Assembly (NCBI RefSeq): GCF_014333525.1 | Contig: NZ_JACSCX010000003.1 | Coordinates: forward strand, 310,001 to 374,000 | Source: Hymenobacter puniceus | Lineage (GTDB): Bacteria > Bacteroidota > Bacteroidia > Cytophagales > Hymenobacteraceae | Direction of reading: 5' to 3' | Length of the DNA stretch: 64,000 nt | In this document: positions 52,816-60,344 of the stretch, one piece after another | Layout of the letters: every line of letters starts with the position of its first letter | Position numbering within the stretch: position 1 is the stretch's first letter | Position numbers and translations under genes: made by a program | The notes under the pieces: generated by a model | Database searches by the model: none | The model's input: only the letters and a program-made list of their open reading frames with translations | Told to the model about the DNA's origin: nothing

Positions 52816-53430
52816 CTACTTCACGGCCAGGTTCAGCAGCTGCTGATCTTCGAGGTAGCCGGTGAGCTGGTCGCCGGGCCGCACGGGGCCTACGCCGCTG
52901 GGCGTGCCTGTGAAAATCAGGTCGCCCATTTTCAGGGTGATGAACTGGGAGATATAACTGATGATCTTATTGAAATCGTGCAGCATCAGGCTGGAGTTGC
53001 CCTGCTGGCGCACTTCGCCATTTACTTCCAGCCGGAAGTTGATGTTTTTCAGATCCGGAAAATCTGCCACCGGCTTGAACTCCTGCGAAATCGGGGCCGA
53101 GCCATCGAAGCCTTTGGCCAGTTCCCAGGGCAGCCCCTTGGACTTGAGCTTGCTTTGTAGGTCGCGGGCCGTGAAGTCGATGCCCAGCCCGATGGCGTCG
53201 AAGTAGGTGGGCGCAAACTTCTCCTCGATGTTCTTGCCGTTTTTGCAGATACGCAGCACCAGCTCTATTTCGTGGTGAATATCCTGGGAGAAGTCGGGCA
53301 CGAAGAACGGCTGGTTGCGCTGCAGCAGCGCTGTGTCGGGCTTGGCGAAAATGACGGGCGCGTCGGGAGTGTCGTTCTGAAGTTCGGCAATATGGTCGGC
53401 GTAATTACGGCCGATGCAGAGGATTTTCAT
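52816..53430 (-). CDS. Fumarylacetoacetate hydrolase family protein
   Basis: The 204-residue protein is an FAH-family hydrolase or isomerase. It has MKILCIGRNYADHIAEL, HHEIELVLRI (metal Glu), GLGIDFTARDLQSKLK and GDLIFTGTPSGVGPVRPGD. Substrate unknown; many such enzymes process acylpyruvates. The ATG at 53430 is chosen over the start at 53511. Confidence 0.93.
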   Translation of the reverse strand: MKILCIGRNYADHIAELQNDTPDAPVIFAKPDTALLQRNQPFFVPDFSQDIHHEIELVLRICKNGKNIEEKFAPTYFDAIGLGIDFTARDLQSKLKSKGLPWELAKGFDGSAPISQEFKPVADFPDLKNINFRLEVNGEVRQQGNSSLMLHDFNKIISYISQFITLKMGDLIFTGTPSGVGPVRPGDQLTGYLEDQQLLNLAVK

Positions 53431-53711
53431 AGCGTGAAAGCAGAGGAAGGAAAAAGCAGGCCGCAGTGGTTTGCCCGCAGAAAAATTGGATGTGCGAACA
53501 GAAGCAACCAACGTAAGCAGCTACCTGAACGTCAAAACTACTCCTAAATAATAGGGGCTAAACGAAGAAACAGCAAAAAACGGGTACGGTGGTAGCTGGT
53601 GTGGGGTTAAATAAACATTTTCTGCCCCAGGCCACGTATAGAATCCGCCGACCAGTCTTGGCTGAATTTTGGCCCATTCACTTCTATTCTCCGCTATTCC
53701 TCCTTTCACCC

Positions 53712-54506
53712 ATGCTCAGAAAACTTGCCCTCGCCAGCTGCCTGTTTGTTGCCGCCGCCTGCTCCACTGTGCCTATCACGGGCCGCCGCCAGCTCAGCCT
53801 AGTTTCCGACACCGAAATGAACCAAATGGCCGCCACCGAATATCAGAAAGTGCTGGCATCCAGCCAGGTGGTAAGCAGTGGTGAGCAGGCCGCAATGGTG
53901 AAGCGCGTGGGCCAGCGCATTCAGCAGGCTGTGGAAACATACTTCCGCCAGCAAAACGCGCAAACCCAATTGGAGGGCTATGCCTGGGAGTTCAACCTGA
54001 TCAACGACAAGCAGGAAAACGCCTGGTGCATGCCCGGCGGTAAAGTGGCCGTGTACACCGGCATTCTGCCCATCACCCAAGACGAAAACGGCCTTGCCGT
54101 AGTAATGGGCCATGAAATTGCGCACGCCGTGGCCAAGCATAGCTCAGAGCGGATGAGCCAGCAGATGGCGGCGCAGGGCTTGGGCGGCGTGCTCTCGGCC
54201 TCGGCGGGCCAGAATCCCACGGCCACACAAAACGTGTTTCTGCAGGTAGTTGGTGCCGGCTCGCAGCTTGGGCTGCTGAAATATGGCCGCAGCCAGGAAT
54301 CGGAAGCTGACCGCCTGGGCCTTATCTTTATGGCCATGGCTGGCTACAACCCCGACGGGGCCGTACAGTTCTGGCAGCGTATGGACGCCCGCGAGGGCCA
54401 GGCGTCGCCGCCCGAATTTCTGTCTACGCACCCCTCCAACGGTACGCGTATCGCCGATATCCAGCGCGACCTGCCCGAAGCCCGTAAGTACTATACTGCC
54501 CGTTAA
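53712..54506 (+). CDS. M48 family metalloprotease (lipoprotein)
   Basis: The 264-residue protein has a lipoprotein signal (MLRKLALASCLFVAAACST), then a BepA/LoiP-like M48 domain. The zinc motif is GHEIAHAVAKHSSER (His134, Glu135, His138) and the third ligand Glu is in SQESEADRLG. It works in outer-membrane or periplasmic quality control. The ATG at 53712 begins the signal peptide. It is followed 25 nt later by another lipoprotein. Confidence 0.93.
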   Translation: MLRKLALASCLFVAAACSTVPITGRRQLSLVSDTEMNQMAATEYQKVLASSQVVSSGEQAAMVKRVGQRIQQAVETYFRQQNAQTQLEGYAWEFNLINDKQENAWCMPGGKVAVYTGILPITQDENGLAVVMGHEIAHAVAKHSSERMSQQMAAQGLGGVLSASAGQNPTATQNVFLQVVGAGSQLGLLKYGRSQESEADRLGLIFMAMAGYNPDGAVQFWQRMDAREGQASPPEFLSTHPSNGTRIADIQRDLPEARKYYTAR

Positions 54507-54531
54507 TCTTTTCGCTAGTTAGTTTCGCTAT

Positions 54532-55104
54532 ATGATAAAACCCTTCCGGCCATTCTGGCGCCTGCTGCTGGCCACAGGCCTGCTTATGGCCGCATTGCCT
54601 GCCTGTGAAACCACCAAGCGCGGTTTTCCGGAAATGAGCTCCCCTGATGGTGAAACCAGTGAAGCCAGCCGCCGCCGCCGCGAGCCAACCAGCAAACTGG
54701 TGGCCTCCATCGGCGACCGGGGCCTGATCAAGTATGAGGTGCCCCGCGAGCAGCTTTCTTTGGCGTTTATCCGGCAGTTCGGCGACGGTACCAGCATCGA
54801 TAAGACGATGGTGCGCAAGGTGCAGGGCAAGCCCAAAGACCCGGCTATGTACTACCTAGTAGGGCTGGGGCTACGCAACGGTATGTTCCGCGGCATGGCT
54901 GTGCCTCTGAACCTGACCACCGACAACGACCTGTACCTGAGCACCAGTGCTTCGCGCTACATTATCAGCGGGGTGGGCTGCACGTTCTGCTTTTTCAATT
55001 TCGAAAACAACGACATTGTGGGCACCACCTGCGAGGAAAACACCGGCGGTAGCAGCTGCGACCTACGTGTGGAAAGCTCTAACACACTACTTGTAAACCG
55101 CTAG
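54532..55104 (+). CDS. Lipoprotein, 190 aa, unknown
   Basis: The protein has a signal and lipobox (LLATGLLMAALPACETTKR). It has four cysteines near the C-terminus (GCTFCFF, TTCEENTGGSSCDL) that may form disulfides. It lies 25 nt after the M48 protease and may be its partner or substrate. Family not recognised. Confidence 0.7.
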   Translation: MIKPFRPFWRLLLATGLLMAALPACETTKRGFPEMSSPDGETSEASRRRREPTSKLVASIGDRGLIKYEVPREQLSLAFIRQFGDGTSIDKTMVRKVQGKPKDPAMYYLVGLGLRNGMFRGMAVPLNLTTDNDLYLSTSASRYIISGVGCTFCFFNFENNDIVGTTCEENTGGSSCDLRVESSNTLLVNR

Positions 55105-55106
55105 CC

Positions 55107-55235
55107 ATGCTGAGCCGCAAGTGGATATTGCGCCTGACGCTCACCGGACTGGCCCTGCTGGTTACCACCGACCGGCGCCGCCGCCCGGCCCCTACGCCAC
55201 CCGCGCCGCCGGAGCCCGATACGAAACCGGAATAA
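55107..55235 (+). CDS. Small membrane protein, 42 aa
   Basis: ATG at 55107 is two nt after the preceding stop. The 42-residue product has one hydrophobic helix (ILRLTLTGLALLVTT) and a Pro-rich, basic tail (DRRRRPAPTPPAPPEPD). It is likely translationally coupled to the lipoprotein gene. An intrinsic terminator follows within 5 nt. It is short enough to be missed by gene callers. Confidence 0.6.
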   Translation: MLSRKWILRLTLTGLALLVTTDRRRRPAPTPPAPPEPDTKPE

Positions 55236-55240
55236 ATTGC

Positions 55241-55269
55241 AAAGGCCCGCCCCAAAAGGCGGGCCTTTT
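55241..55269 (+). terminator. Intrinsic terminator of the M48 operon
   Basis: AAAGGCCCGCC pairs with GGCGGGCCTTTT with a 6-nt loop and ends in TTTTC. It follows the small membrane protein. Confidence 0.88.
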
Positions 55270-55291
55270 CTGTAGCCGGAAAGCAGCGGAA

Positions 55292-56014
55292 TCAGTGGCG
55301 TTGGTCTTCCATCTGCTCGACGAAGCGGACAATGCGGTTGAGCAGTAGGTCCGGATTCACTTTGTCCAGTGGGTGCGGCGTGTTGAAGAGGATTTCGAAA
55401 GTGGCGCGGGGCATAAAGTCCGCGAAGTGGCGGGAGGCGTCCACGCCGGCCGTTTTGTCTAGCTCGCCTACCAGCACCTGCACCGGCACTTCCAGCCCCG
55501 ACAGATTTTGGGCCGTCAGCAACGGTACGTCGCCGAGGCCGCGCATAAGGCTGGCGGTGGCTGCCAGCAGCGCCGGCAGGGGAGTGGGGGCGTGCTGTAA
55601 CTCCAGCTGCGCGGCAAACTGCGGAATCTTCGCCCGCATCTTCTCCGCATCCAGAAACCGGGTTTCCAGCGCCGCCGTAGCCGGCGACCAATCGAGCTTG
55701 GTGCCCAGCGTGGTGATGCTGCGAAACCGGGCCGGCGCCGCCACGGCCGCCGCCAGTGCCGCGTAGCCGCCCATGCTATAGCCAAACACGTGCGCCGATT
55801 CCCAGCCCAGCGAGTCCAGAAACTGTGTGACCTGCGCTGCAAAGTGGCGCATGGTAAAGGCGGCTTCTTCCAGCGGCTGGCCGCCGTGGCCCCCAAAGCT
55901 GAAAGTACGCACCGTGTAGTGCGCGGCCAGCTCCCGGGCCAGGGGCCGCAGCTGTTTTTCGCAGGCCAAAGCGCCGTGCAGCAGCAGAACCGGGTGTTTG
56001 GTAACGGCCTGCAT
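55292..56014 (-). CDS. Alpha/beta hydrolase
   Basis: The 240-residue protein has an oxyanion HGALACEKQ, nucleophile GYSMGGYAAL (Ser near 99), acid in GELDKTAGVD and the His in TPHPLDKVNP. It resembles the small esterase and 2-hydroxy-6-oxo acid hydrolase group. Substrate unknown. It is codirectional with mpl, starting 3 nt before the mpl stop. Confidence 0.88.
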   Translation of the reverse strand: MQAVTKHPVLLLHGALACEKQLRPLARELAAHYTVRTFSFGGHGGQPLEEAAFTMRHFAAQVTQFLDSLGWESAHVFGYSMGGYAALAAAVAAPARFRSITTLGTKLDWSPATAALETRFLDAEKMRAKIPQFAAQLELQHAPTPLPALLAATASLMRGLGDVPLLTAQNLSGLEVPVQVLVGELDKTAGVDASRHFADFMPRATFEILFNTPHPLDKVNPDLLLNRIVRFVEQMEDQRH

Positions 56015-56016
56015 AC

Positions 56017-57402
56017 CTAGCGGACCACTTTATCAGACAGCTCAACCAAATCCAGCCCGTCGAACGTGCCCGACGACATCATGAGCAGGTTGGCCTCGTG
56101 CCAGTTCTGGGCGTGCAGGAAAGCGGCCAGCTCGCGGCTGTCGGTGAACACGCGCAGGTCGGGGCGCTGGAAGGCCTGCTGTACCGCCTCTGGCGGCAGG
56201 GCCGGCAGGCGCTTGTGCTCCAGCACGTGCGGGTTGAAATACACCACGGCTACGTCGGGCGCGTCGAAGGTGTGGGCGTACTGCGGCAGGAATGCGGGGT
56301 TGAGCGAGCTGAACGTGTGCAGCTCCAGGCAGGCTACCAGCTTGCGCTTGGGAAACTGCTTTTTAAAGGAAGTGGCCGTGGCTTTGAGCTTGCTGGGAGC
56401 GTGGGCGAAATCCTTGTACACCACCGAGCCGGCGCCTTCCCGCACCAGCTCCAGCCGCCGCGCCGCGCCCTTAAAGGAGCCCAGCGCCTCGTAGAAGTCC
56501 TTGCCCTTAATGCCCAGGCACTTGCACACTTCCTTGGCTGCCGAAATATTGCGCAGGTTGTGCTCCCCGAACACCTGCACCGGCACTTCCTCGTCCTTCT
56601 TATTGAGCAGGTAGGTTTTGCCGTCGCGAATTACATTTTCGTGCGGACCGTAGCCCACATACGTCACGTCGGGGCTGCTGGGCACCGTCACAAGCTGCAC
56701 CTGCTCGTCGTCCCGGTCGTAGATAAGCGTACCGGCCTTGGGCGTCATGTCGGCAAAGATCTTGAACTGCTCGCGGTAGATTTCCTCGGTCGGAAACACG
56801 TTGATATGGTCCCAGCTGATGCCGGAAATCACGCCGACATGGTGCTGGTACAAATGGAATTTCGGCCGCCGGTCAATCGGCGACGAGAGGTATTCGTCGC
56901 CCTCAATGATGATAATCGGCGCGTCCTCGGTGAGCTGCACCATCAGGTCGAAGCCTTCGAGCTGGGCCCCCACGGCGTAGTCGAACTTGCGGCCGTGGTA
57001 GCGCAGCACGTGCAGAATCAATGACGTGATGCTGGTTTTGCCGTGCGAGCCGCCAATCACCACCCGCTGCTTGTCCTTCGACGCTTCGTAGATGAACTCT
57101 GGGAATGAATACACCCGCAGGCCTAATTCCTGGGCGCGCAGCAGCTCGGGGTTGTCGGCGCGGGCGTGCATGCCCACAATCACAGCATCAAGGTCGGCGG
57201 TTACTTTCTCCGGAAACCAGCCTTCAGCGGCGGGCAGCAGGCCCGCTTTGGCTAGGCGGCCCTTGGCGGGCTCAAATATTTCGTCGTCGGAGCCCGTGAT
57301 GTGGGCGCCGCTTTGGTGCAGGGCCAGCGCCAGGTTGTGCATGATGCTGCCCCCGATGGCAATCAGGTGCAGGCGTTGGAGCGAAGAAGGAGTAGCAGTC
57401 AT
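56017..57402 (-). CDS. mpl: UDP-N-acetylmuramate:L-alanyl-gamma-D-glutamyl-meso-diaminopimelate ligase
   Basis: Mpl attaches recycled murein tripeptide to UDP-MurNAc. The 461-residue Mur ligase has the Rossmann N-terminus HLIAIGGSIMHNLAL, P-loop VIGGSHGKTSITS, IIEGDEYLSSPIDRRPKF, SWDHINVFPT and the C-terminal DFAHAPSKLKAT. The GSIMHNLA motif and GDEYLSSPIDRRP separate it from MurC. A -7 TACCTTTG is 25 nt upstream of the ATG. Confidence 0.93.
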   Translation of the reverse strand: MTATPSSLQRLHLIAIGGSIMHNLALALHQSGAHITGSDDEIFEPAKGRLAKAGLLPAAEGWFPEKVTADLDAVIVGMHARADNPELLRAQELGLRVYSFPEFIYEASKDKQRVVIGGSHGKTSITSLILHVLRYHGRKFDYAVGAQLEGFDLMVQLTEDAPIIIIEGDEYLSSPIDRRPKFHLYQHHVGVISGISWDHINVFPTEEIYREQFKIFADMTPKAGTLIYDRDDEQVQLVTVPSSPDVTYVGYGPHENVIRDGKTYLLNKKDEEVPVQVFGEHNLRNISAAKEVCKCLGIKGKDFYEALGSFKGAARRLELVREGAGSVVYKDFAHAPSKLKATATSFKKQFPKRKLVACLELHTFSSLNPAFLPQYAHTFDAPDVAVVYFNPHVLEHKRLPALPPEAVQQAFQRPDLRVFTDSRELAAFLHAQNWHEANLLMMSSGTFDGLDLVELSDKVVR

Positions 57403-57426
57403 TCAGCGGAAAAGAATAGCAGGCGC

Positions 57427-57434
57427 CAAAGGTA
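57427..57434 (-). promoter_or_regulatory. -7 element of mpl
   Basis: The minus strand reads TACCTTTG, an exact TAnnTTTG match, about 25 nt before the ATG. Confidence 0.45.
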
Positions 57435-57720
57435 GGCATGTAGTAGAAGCTTTGGCGGGTGTAGCTGATAGGAACAAATCAATGGCTTGACTAATAGTTT
57501 ATTGCAGGTAAGCCGGTGTGTTCGGTTCGGGCACCTGAGCACTGCCTCACGGGCTTGGCCGGCCACGTGCCCTGCTGACGGCAAAGAAACCTTTTCCAGC
57601 CTTCCCGGATTGTAAAGCCCAGCCGTTAGCTTTGTACCCCTTTCCAGAAAACTGGGCTGCGGCCGAAGAAATTCTGGTCAGACCGGCCCAACCTGCTTAC
57701 CTTGTAGTGCACCCCAATTG
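57435..57720. other. Intergenic region between divergent mpl and dnaB
   Basis: No ORF or RNA gene is seen. TAGCTTTG at 57627-57634 (plus strand) is a good -7 match for dnaB, with a TSS expected near 57640. The rest holds nothing recognisable. Confidence 0.4.
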
Positions 57721-59337
57721 ATGAACGACCGGATGGATGACCGCCTGAAACTTTCGGCCTCGCGCGCCAAAGCCGCCTGGAGCAGCCGCCCCGCGCAGCT
57801 GCCCATGGGTGGGCCCGCGGGCAAGCTGCCGCCTCAGGCGCTGGAGCTGGAAGCGGCCGTGCTGGGCGCCCTCATGCTGGAGAAAGATGCCCTCACCACG
57901 GTTATCGACATCCTGAAGCCCCAAAGCTTCTACAAAGACGGCCACCAGCGCATCTTCAAGGCCATCCTGAATCTGTTTGATAAGTCGGAGCCAATTGATA
58001 TTCTGACGGTTACGCACGAGCTGCGCGAGATGGGCGAGCTGGAGCCCGCCGGCGGCGCGCACTACGTAGCCAACCTCACGTTCAAGGTCAATTCGGCGGC
58101 CAACATCGAGTATCACTCGCGCATTATCACCGAAAACGCCATCAAGCGGGAGCTGATTAACATTGCCAGCACCATTCAGCGCGACGCTTTCGAGGACACC
58201 ACCGACGTATTCAACTTGCTCGACAGCACCGAGCAGGCCCTGTTTGAAGTCTCGGAATCCAACATCCGCAAAAACTTCGACGACATGCGCAGCCTGATGG
58301 GCAAGGCCATCAAGGAACTGGAAGAAAAGAAAGACCAGAAGGATGGCCTCACCGGCGTCCCCTCCGGCTTCTCGGCTCTGGACCGCGTAACGTCAGGCTG
58401 GCAACCATCTGACTTAGTGATTATTGCGGCTCGTCCAGGCATGGGCAAAACTGCTTTCGTAGTGTCGGCGATGCGCAATGCGGCGGTGGAGTTCAAGAAG
58501 CCGGTGGCCATTTTCTCGCTGGAAATGTCGTCGCTGCAGCTCGTGAATCGTCTGATTTCGGCCGAGGCCGAGCTGGACTCCGAGAAGATTAAGAAGGGAA
58601 ACTTGGCCGACCACGAGTGGGCCCAGCTCAACCATAAGATTTCCAGCCTCTCGTCGGCCCCGATTTACATCGACGACACGCCCGGCCTCAGTATTCGCGA
58701 GTTGCGCACCAAGTGCCGTCGCCTCAAGGCTCACCACGATATTTCGATGATCATCATCGACTATCTGCAGCTGATGACCGGCAACACCGACGGCAAAGGC
58801 GGCGGCAACCGTGAACAGGAAATTGCCTCGATTTCGCGGGCGCTCAAAGGCATTGCCAAAGAGCTGAACGTGCCGGTGCTGGCGCTGTCGCAGCTGTCGC
58901 GCTCCGTGGAAACCCGCGGCGGCGACAAGAAGCCGCAGCTCAGTGACCTTCGTGAATCCGGCTCTATTGAGCAGGATGCCGATATGGTTATCTTCCTGTA
59001 CCGCCCCGAGTACTACAAAATCACCGAGGACGAAATGGGTAACCCCACGCAGGGTACCGGCGAGGTTATCATTGCTAAGCACCGGAATGGCTCTTTGGAA
59101 ACCGTGCAGCTCAAGTTCATCGGCAAGTTCACCAAGTTCGCCGACCTCGACGGGGCGGGCGGCTTCGGCGACGCCGGGGGCTTCAACCCCAGCGCCTTCC
59201 CGCCCAGCAGCTTCGACGAGCAAACCGGCTTCACGCCCAACACCATCCGGCTGGGCTCGCGCCTCAACAACGACAGCCCGCCGCCCGCGCAGCCCTTCCC
59301 CCGCAGCAACTTCGACGACGGACCGCCGCCGTTCTAA
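57721..59337 (+). CDS. dnaB: Replicative DNA helicase DnaB
   Basis: DnaB unwinds DNA at the fork as a hexamer. The 538-residue protein has the N-terminal domain (PPQALELEAAVLGALMLEKD to about 170), a linker, and the RecA-like domain (P-loop ARPGMGKTAFV, Walker B MIIIDYLQLM, SISRALKGIAKELNVPVLALSQLSR summarised as the LSQLSRSVE motif, arginine region). A long C-terminal tail (about 485-538, PPSSFDEQTGF to DDGPPPF) is poorly conserved. The ATG at 57721 is chosen over TTG 57718. No helicase loader or replication gene is adjacent. Confidence 0.96.
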   Translation: MNDRMDDRLKLSASRAKAAWSSRPAQLPMGGPAGKLPPQALELEAAVLGALMLEKDALTTVIDILKPQSFYKDGHQRIFKAILNLFDKSEPIDILTVTHELREMGELEPAGGAHYVANLTFKVNSAANIEYHSRIITENAIKRELINIASTIQRDAFEDTTDVFNLLDSTEQALFEVSESNIRKNFDDMRSLMGKAIKELEEKKDQKDGLTGVPSGFSALDRVTSGWQPSDLVIIAARPGMGKTAFVVSAMRNAAVEFKKPVAIFSLEMSSLQLVNRLISAEAELDSEKIKKGNLADHEWAQLNHKISSLSSAPIYIDDTPGLSIRELRTKCRRLKAHHDISMIIIDYLQLMTGNTDGKGGGNREQEIASISRALKGIAKELNVPVLALSQLSRSVETRGGDKKPQLSDLRESGSIEQDADMVIFLYRPEYYKITEDEMGNPTQGTGEVIIAKHRNGSLETVQLKFIGKFTKFADLDGAGGFGDAGGFNPSAFPPSSFDEQTGFTPNTIRLGSRLNNDSPPPAQPFPRSNFDDGPPPF

Positions 59338-59348
59338 AACTTCGCTCC

Positions 59349-59385
59349 AAAAGCGTCAGTCGGCAACGGCTGACGCTTTTTTTTT
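59349..59385 (+). terminator. Intrinsic terminator of dnaB
   Basis: AAAAGCGTCAG pairs with CTGACGCTTTT around a 10-nt loop and continues with nine Ts. Confidence 0.9.
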
Positions 59386-59432
59386 GACGCATACGGTGCA
59401 ACTCCAAACCCATCAAGCGTCTCGTTTTACAT

Positions 59433-59834
59433 ATGAAAAAATGGTTGTCGCTGCTATTTTGGCTGAGTTCCGTAAATCTCAGTGCCGCCCAAGAGTATAT
59501 CAATAGTAGGTTGATGTTGGGGCGAGAATTTGCGGGGAAGTGTCTGCAGGCAGCATTAGCTGATTCTGCCCAACAGAAGGCAATTGCCAAGCGCTGGCGG
59601 TTGCCTATGGCATCACTCCCGGATACAACTGCAGCGCTAGGCGCCATTGAGCCGCTTTTATTCAGAGTGTATAGAAAAAAGGTAATCGAGCAGCAAAAGC
59701 CATATGAAATCTATCGGATAGAGGATTATTGGGTGATAAGTGGGACTCTCCCTTATGGTCACGTTGGTGGCGTTTTTATAGCGGTTGTAGACGTTAGGAA
59801 CAGCCGTGTTTTAGAGTTAATACATGGTCAATAA
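59433..59834 (+). CDS. NTF2-fold immunity-like protein, exported
   Basis: The 133-residue protein has a signal peptide (MKKWLSLLFWLSSVNLSAAQ) and a C-terminal NTF2-like segment ending GGVFIAVVDVRNSRVLELIHGQ, which resembles the NTF2-fold immunity (Imm) family. Its GC is clearly below the neighbours (codons AAA, TTA, GTA frequent), suggesting acquisition. No toxin gene is next to it. Assignment is from the C-terminal motif only. Confidence 0.65.
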   Translation: MKKWLSLLFWLSSVNLSAAQEYINSRLMLGREFAGKCLQAALADSAQQKAIAKRWRLPMASLPDTTAALGAIEPLLFRVYRKKVIEQQKPYEIYRIEDYWVISGTLPYGHVGGVFIAVVDVRNSRVLELIHGQ

Positions 59835-59868
59835 GGCAGTTATTACAGGTTTTTAAGAAATTACCCGC

Positions 59869-60225
59869 ATGAAAGACCTGCTGCGCCCTGACCTTGCCTT
59901 CCGTCTTACCGGCCGCCTCTGGGTGGAATCCGCCGATGACCGGTTTATGGGCATCGGGCGGCTGGAGCTGCTGCACCAGATCAAGCAGCACGGCTCCATT
60001 TCGAAGGCGGCGCAGGAAATGGGCATGTCGTACAAGCGGGCCTGGGATTTGGTGTCGTCCTTGAATGCACAGGCCACCCGGCCGCTGGTGCTCACCCAAA
60101 CCGGCGGCAGGCGCGGCGGCGGCACCGTGGTAACGCCCGAGGGTGAGACCCTGATTGCGGAGTTTGAGGGATTGCAGGCGCGGTTTCAGGCGTTTCTGGC
60201 GGCGGAGTCTGAGCGGCTGTTCTGA
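59869..60225 (+). CDS. ModE-type winged-helix regulator (no molybdate domain)
   Basis: The 118-residue protein corresponds to the N-terminal DNA-binding domain of ModE. It has RLELLHQIKQHGSISKAAQEMGMSYKRAW (wing-helix; core ISKAAxxMGxSYKxAW) and the Gly-rich wing TGGRRGGGTVVTPEG. The MOP molybdate-binding domains of ModE are absent. It precedes a TonB receptor whose operator has a ModE-type palindrome, so it probably represses it. How it senses molybdate without a MOP domain is unclear. Confidence 0.88.
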   Translation: MKDLLRPDLAFRLTGRLWVESADDRFMGIGRLELLHQIKQHGSISKAAQEMGMSYKRAWDLVSSLNAQATRPLVLTQTGGRRGGGTVVTPEGETLIAEFEGLQARFQAFLAAESERLF

Positions 60226-60258
60226 TGTATGTTTCCGCAGCAGATGCAGGAGGTTGCG

Positions 60259-60292
60259 CAGAGGATGCAGTAACTGACCTCTGCATCCTCTG
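60259..60292 (+). terminator. Perfect hairpin after the ModE-like gene
   Basis: CAGAGGATGCAG (60259-60270) pairs perfectly with CTGCATCCTCTG (60281-60292) around a 10-nt loop. It lies 34 nt after the stop and 23 nt before the receptor's operator. No T-run follows, so it may be a weak terminator or an insulator. Confidence 0.5.
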
Positions 60293-60314
60293 AGGGAAAA
60301 CCCAAACGCGTCAT

Positions 60315-60344
60315 ATTCGTTATATTTGGAAAAATATAACGAAT
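60315..60344 (+). promoter_or_regulatory. ModE-type operator overlapping promoter and start of the TonB receptor
   Basis: A perfect 13-bp inverted repeat, ATTCGTTATATTT and AAATATAACGAAT with a 4-nt GGAA spacer, closely matches the ModE operator core (CGTTATATT-spacer-AATATAACG). It contains TATATTTG (60321-60328), an exact TAnnTTTG -7 element, and its right arm includes the first two bases of the ATG at 60343. Binding would block RNA polymerase and the start. The predicted 5' leader is only about 8 nt. Confidence 0.8.
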
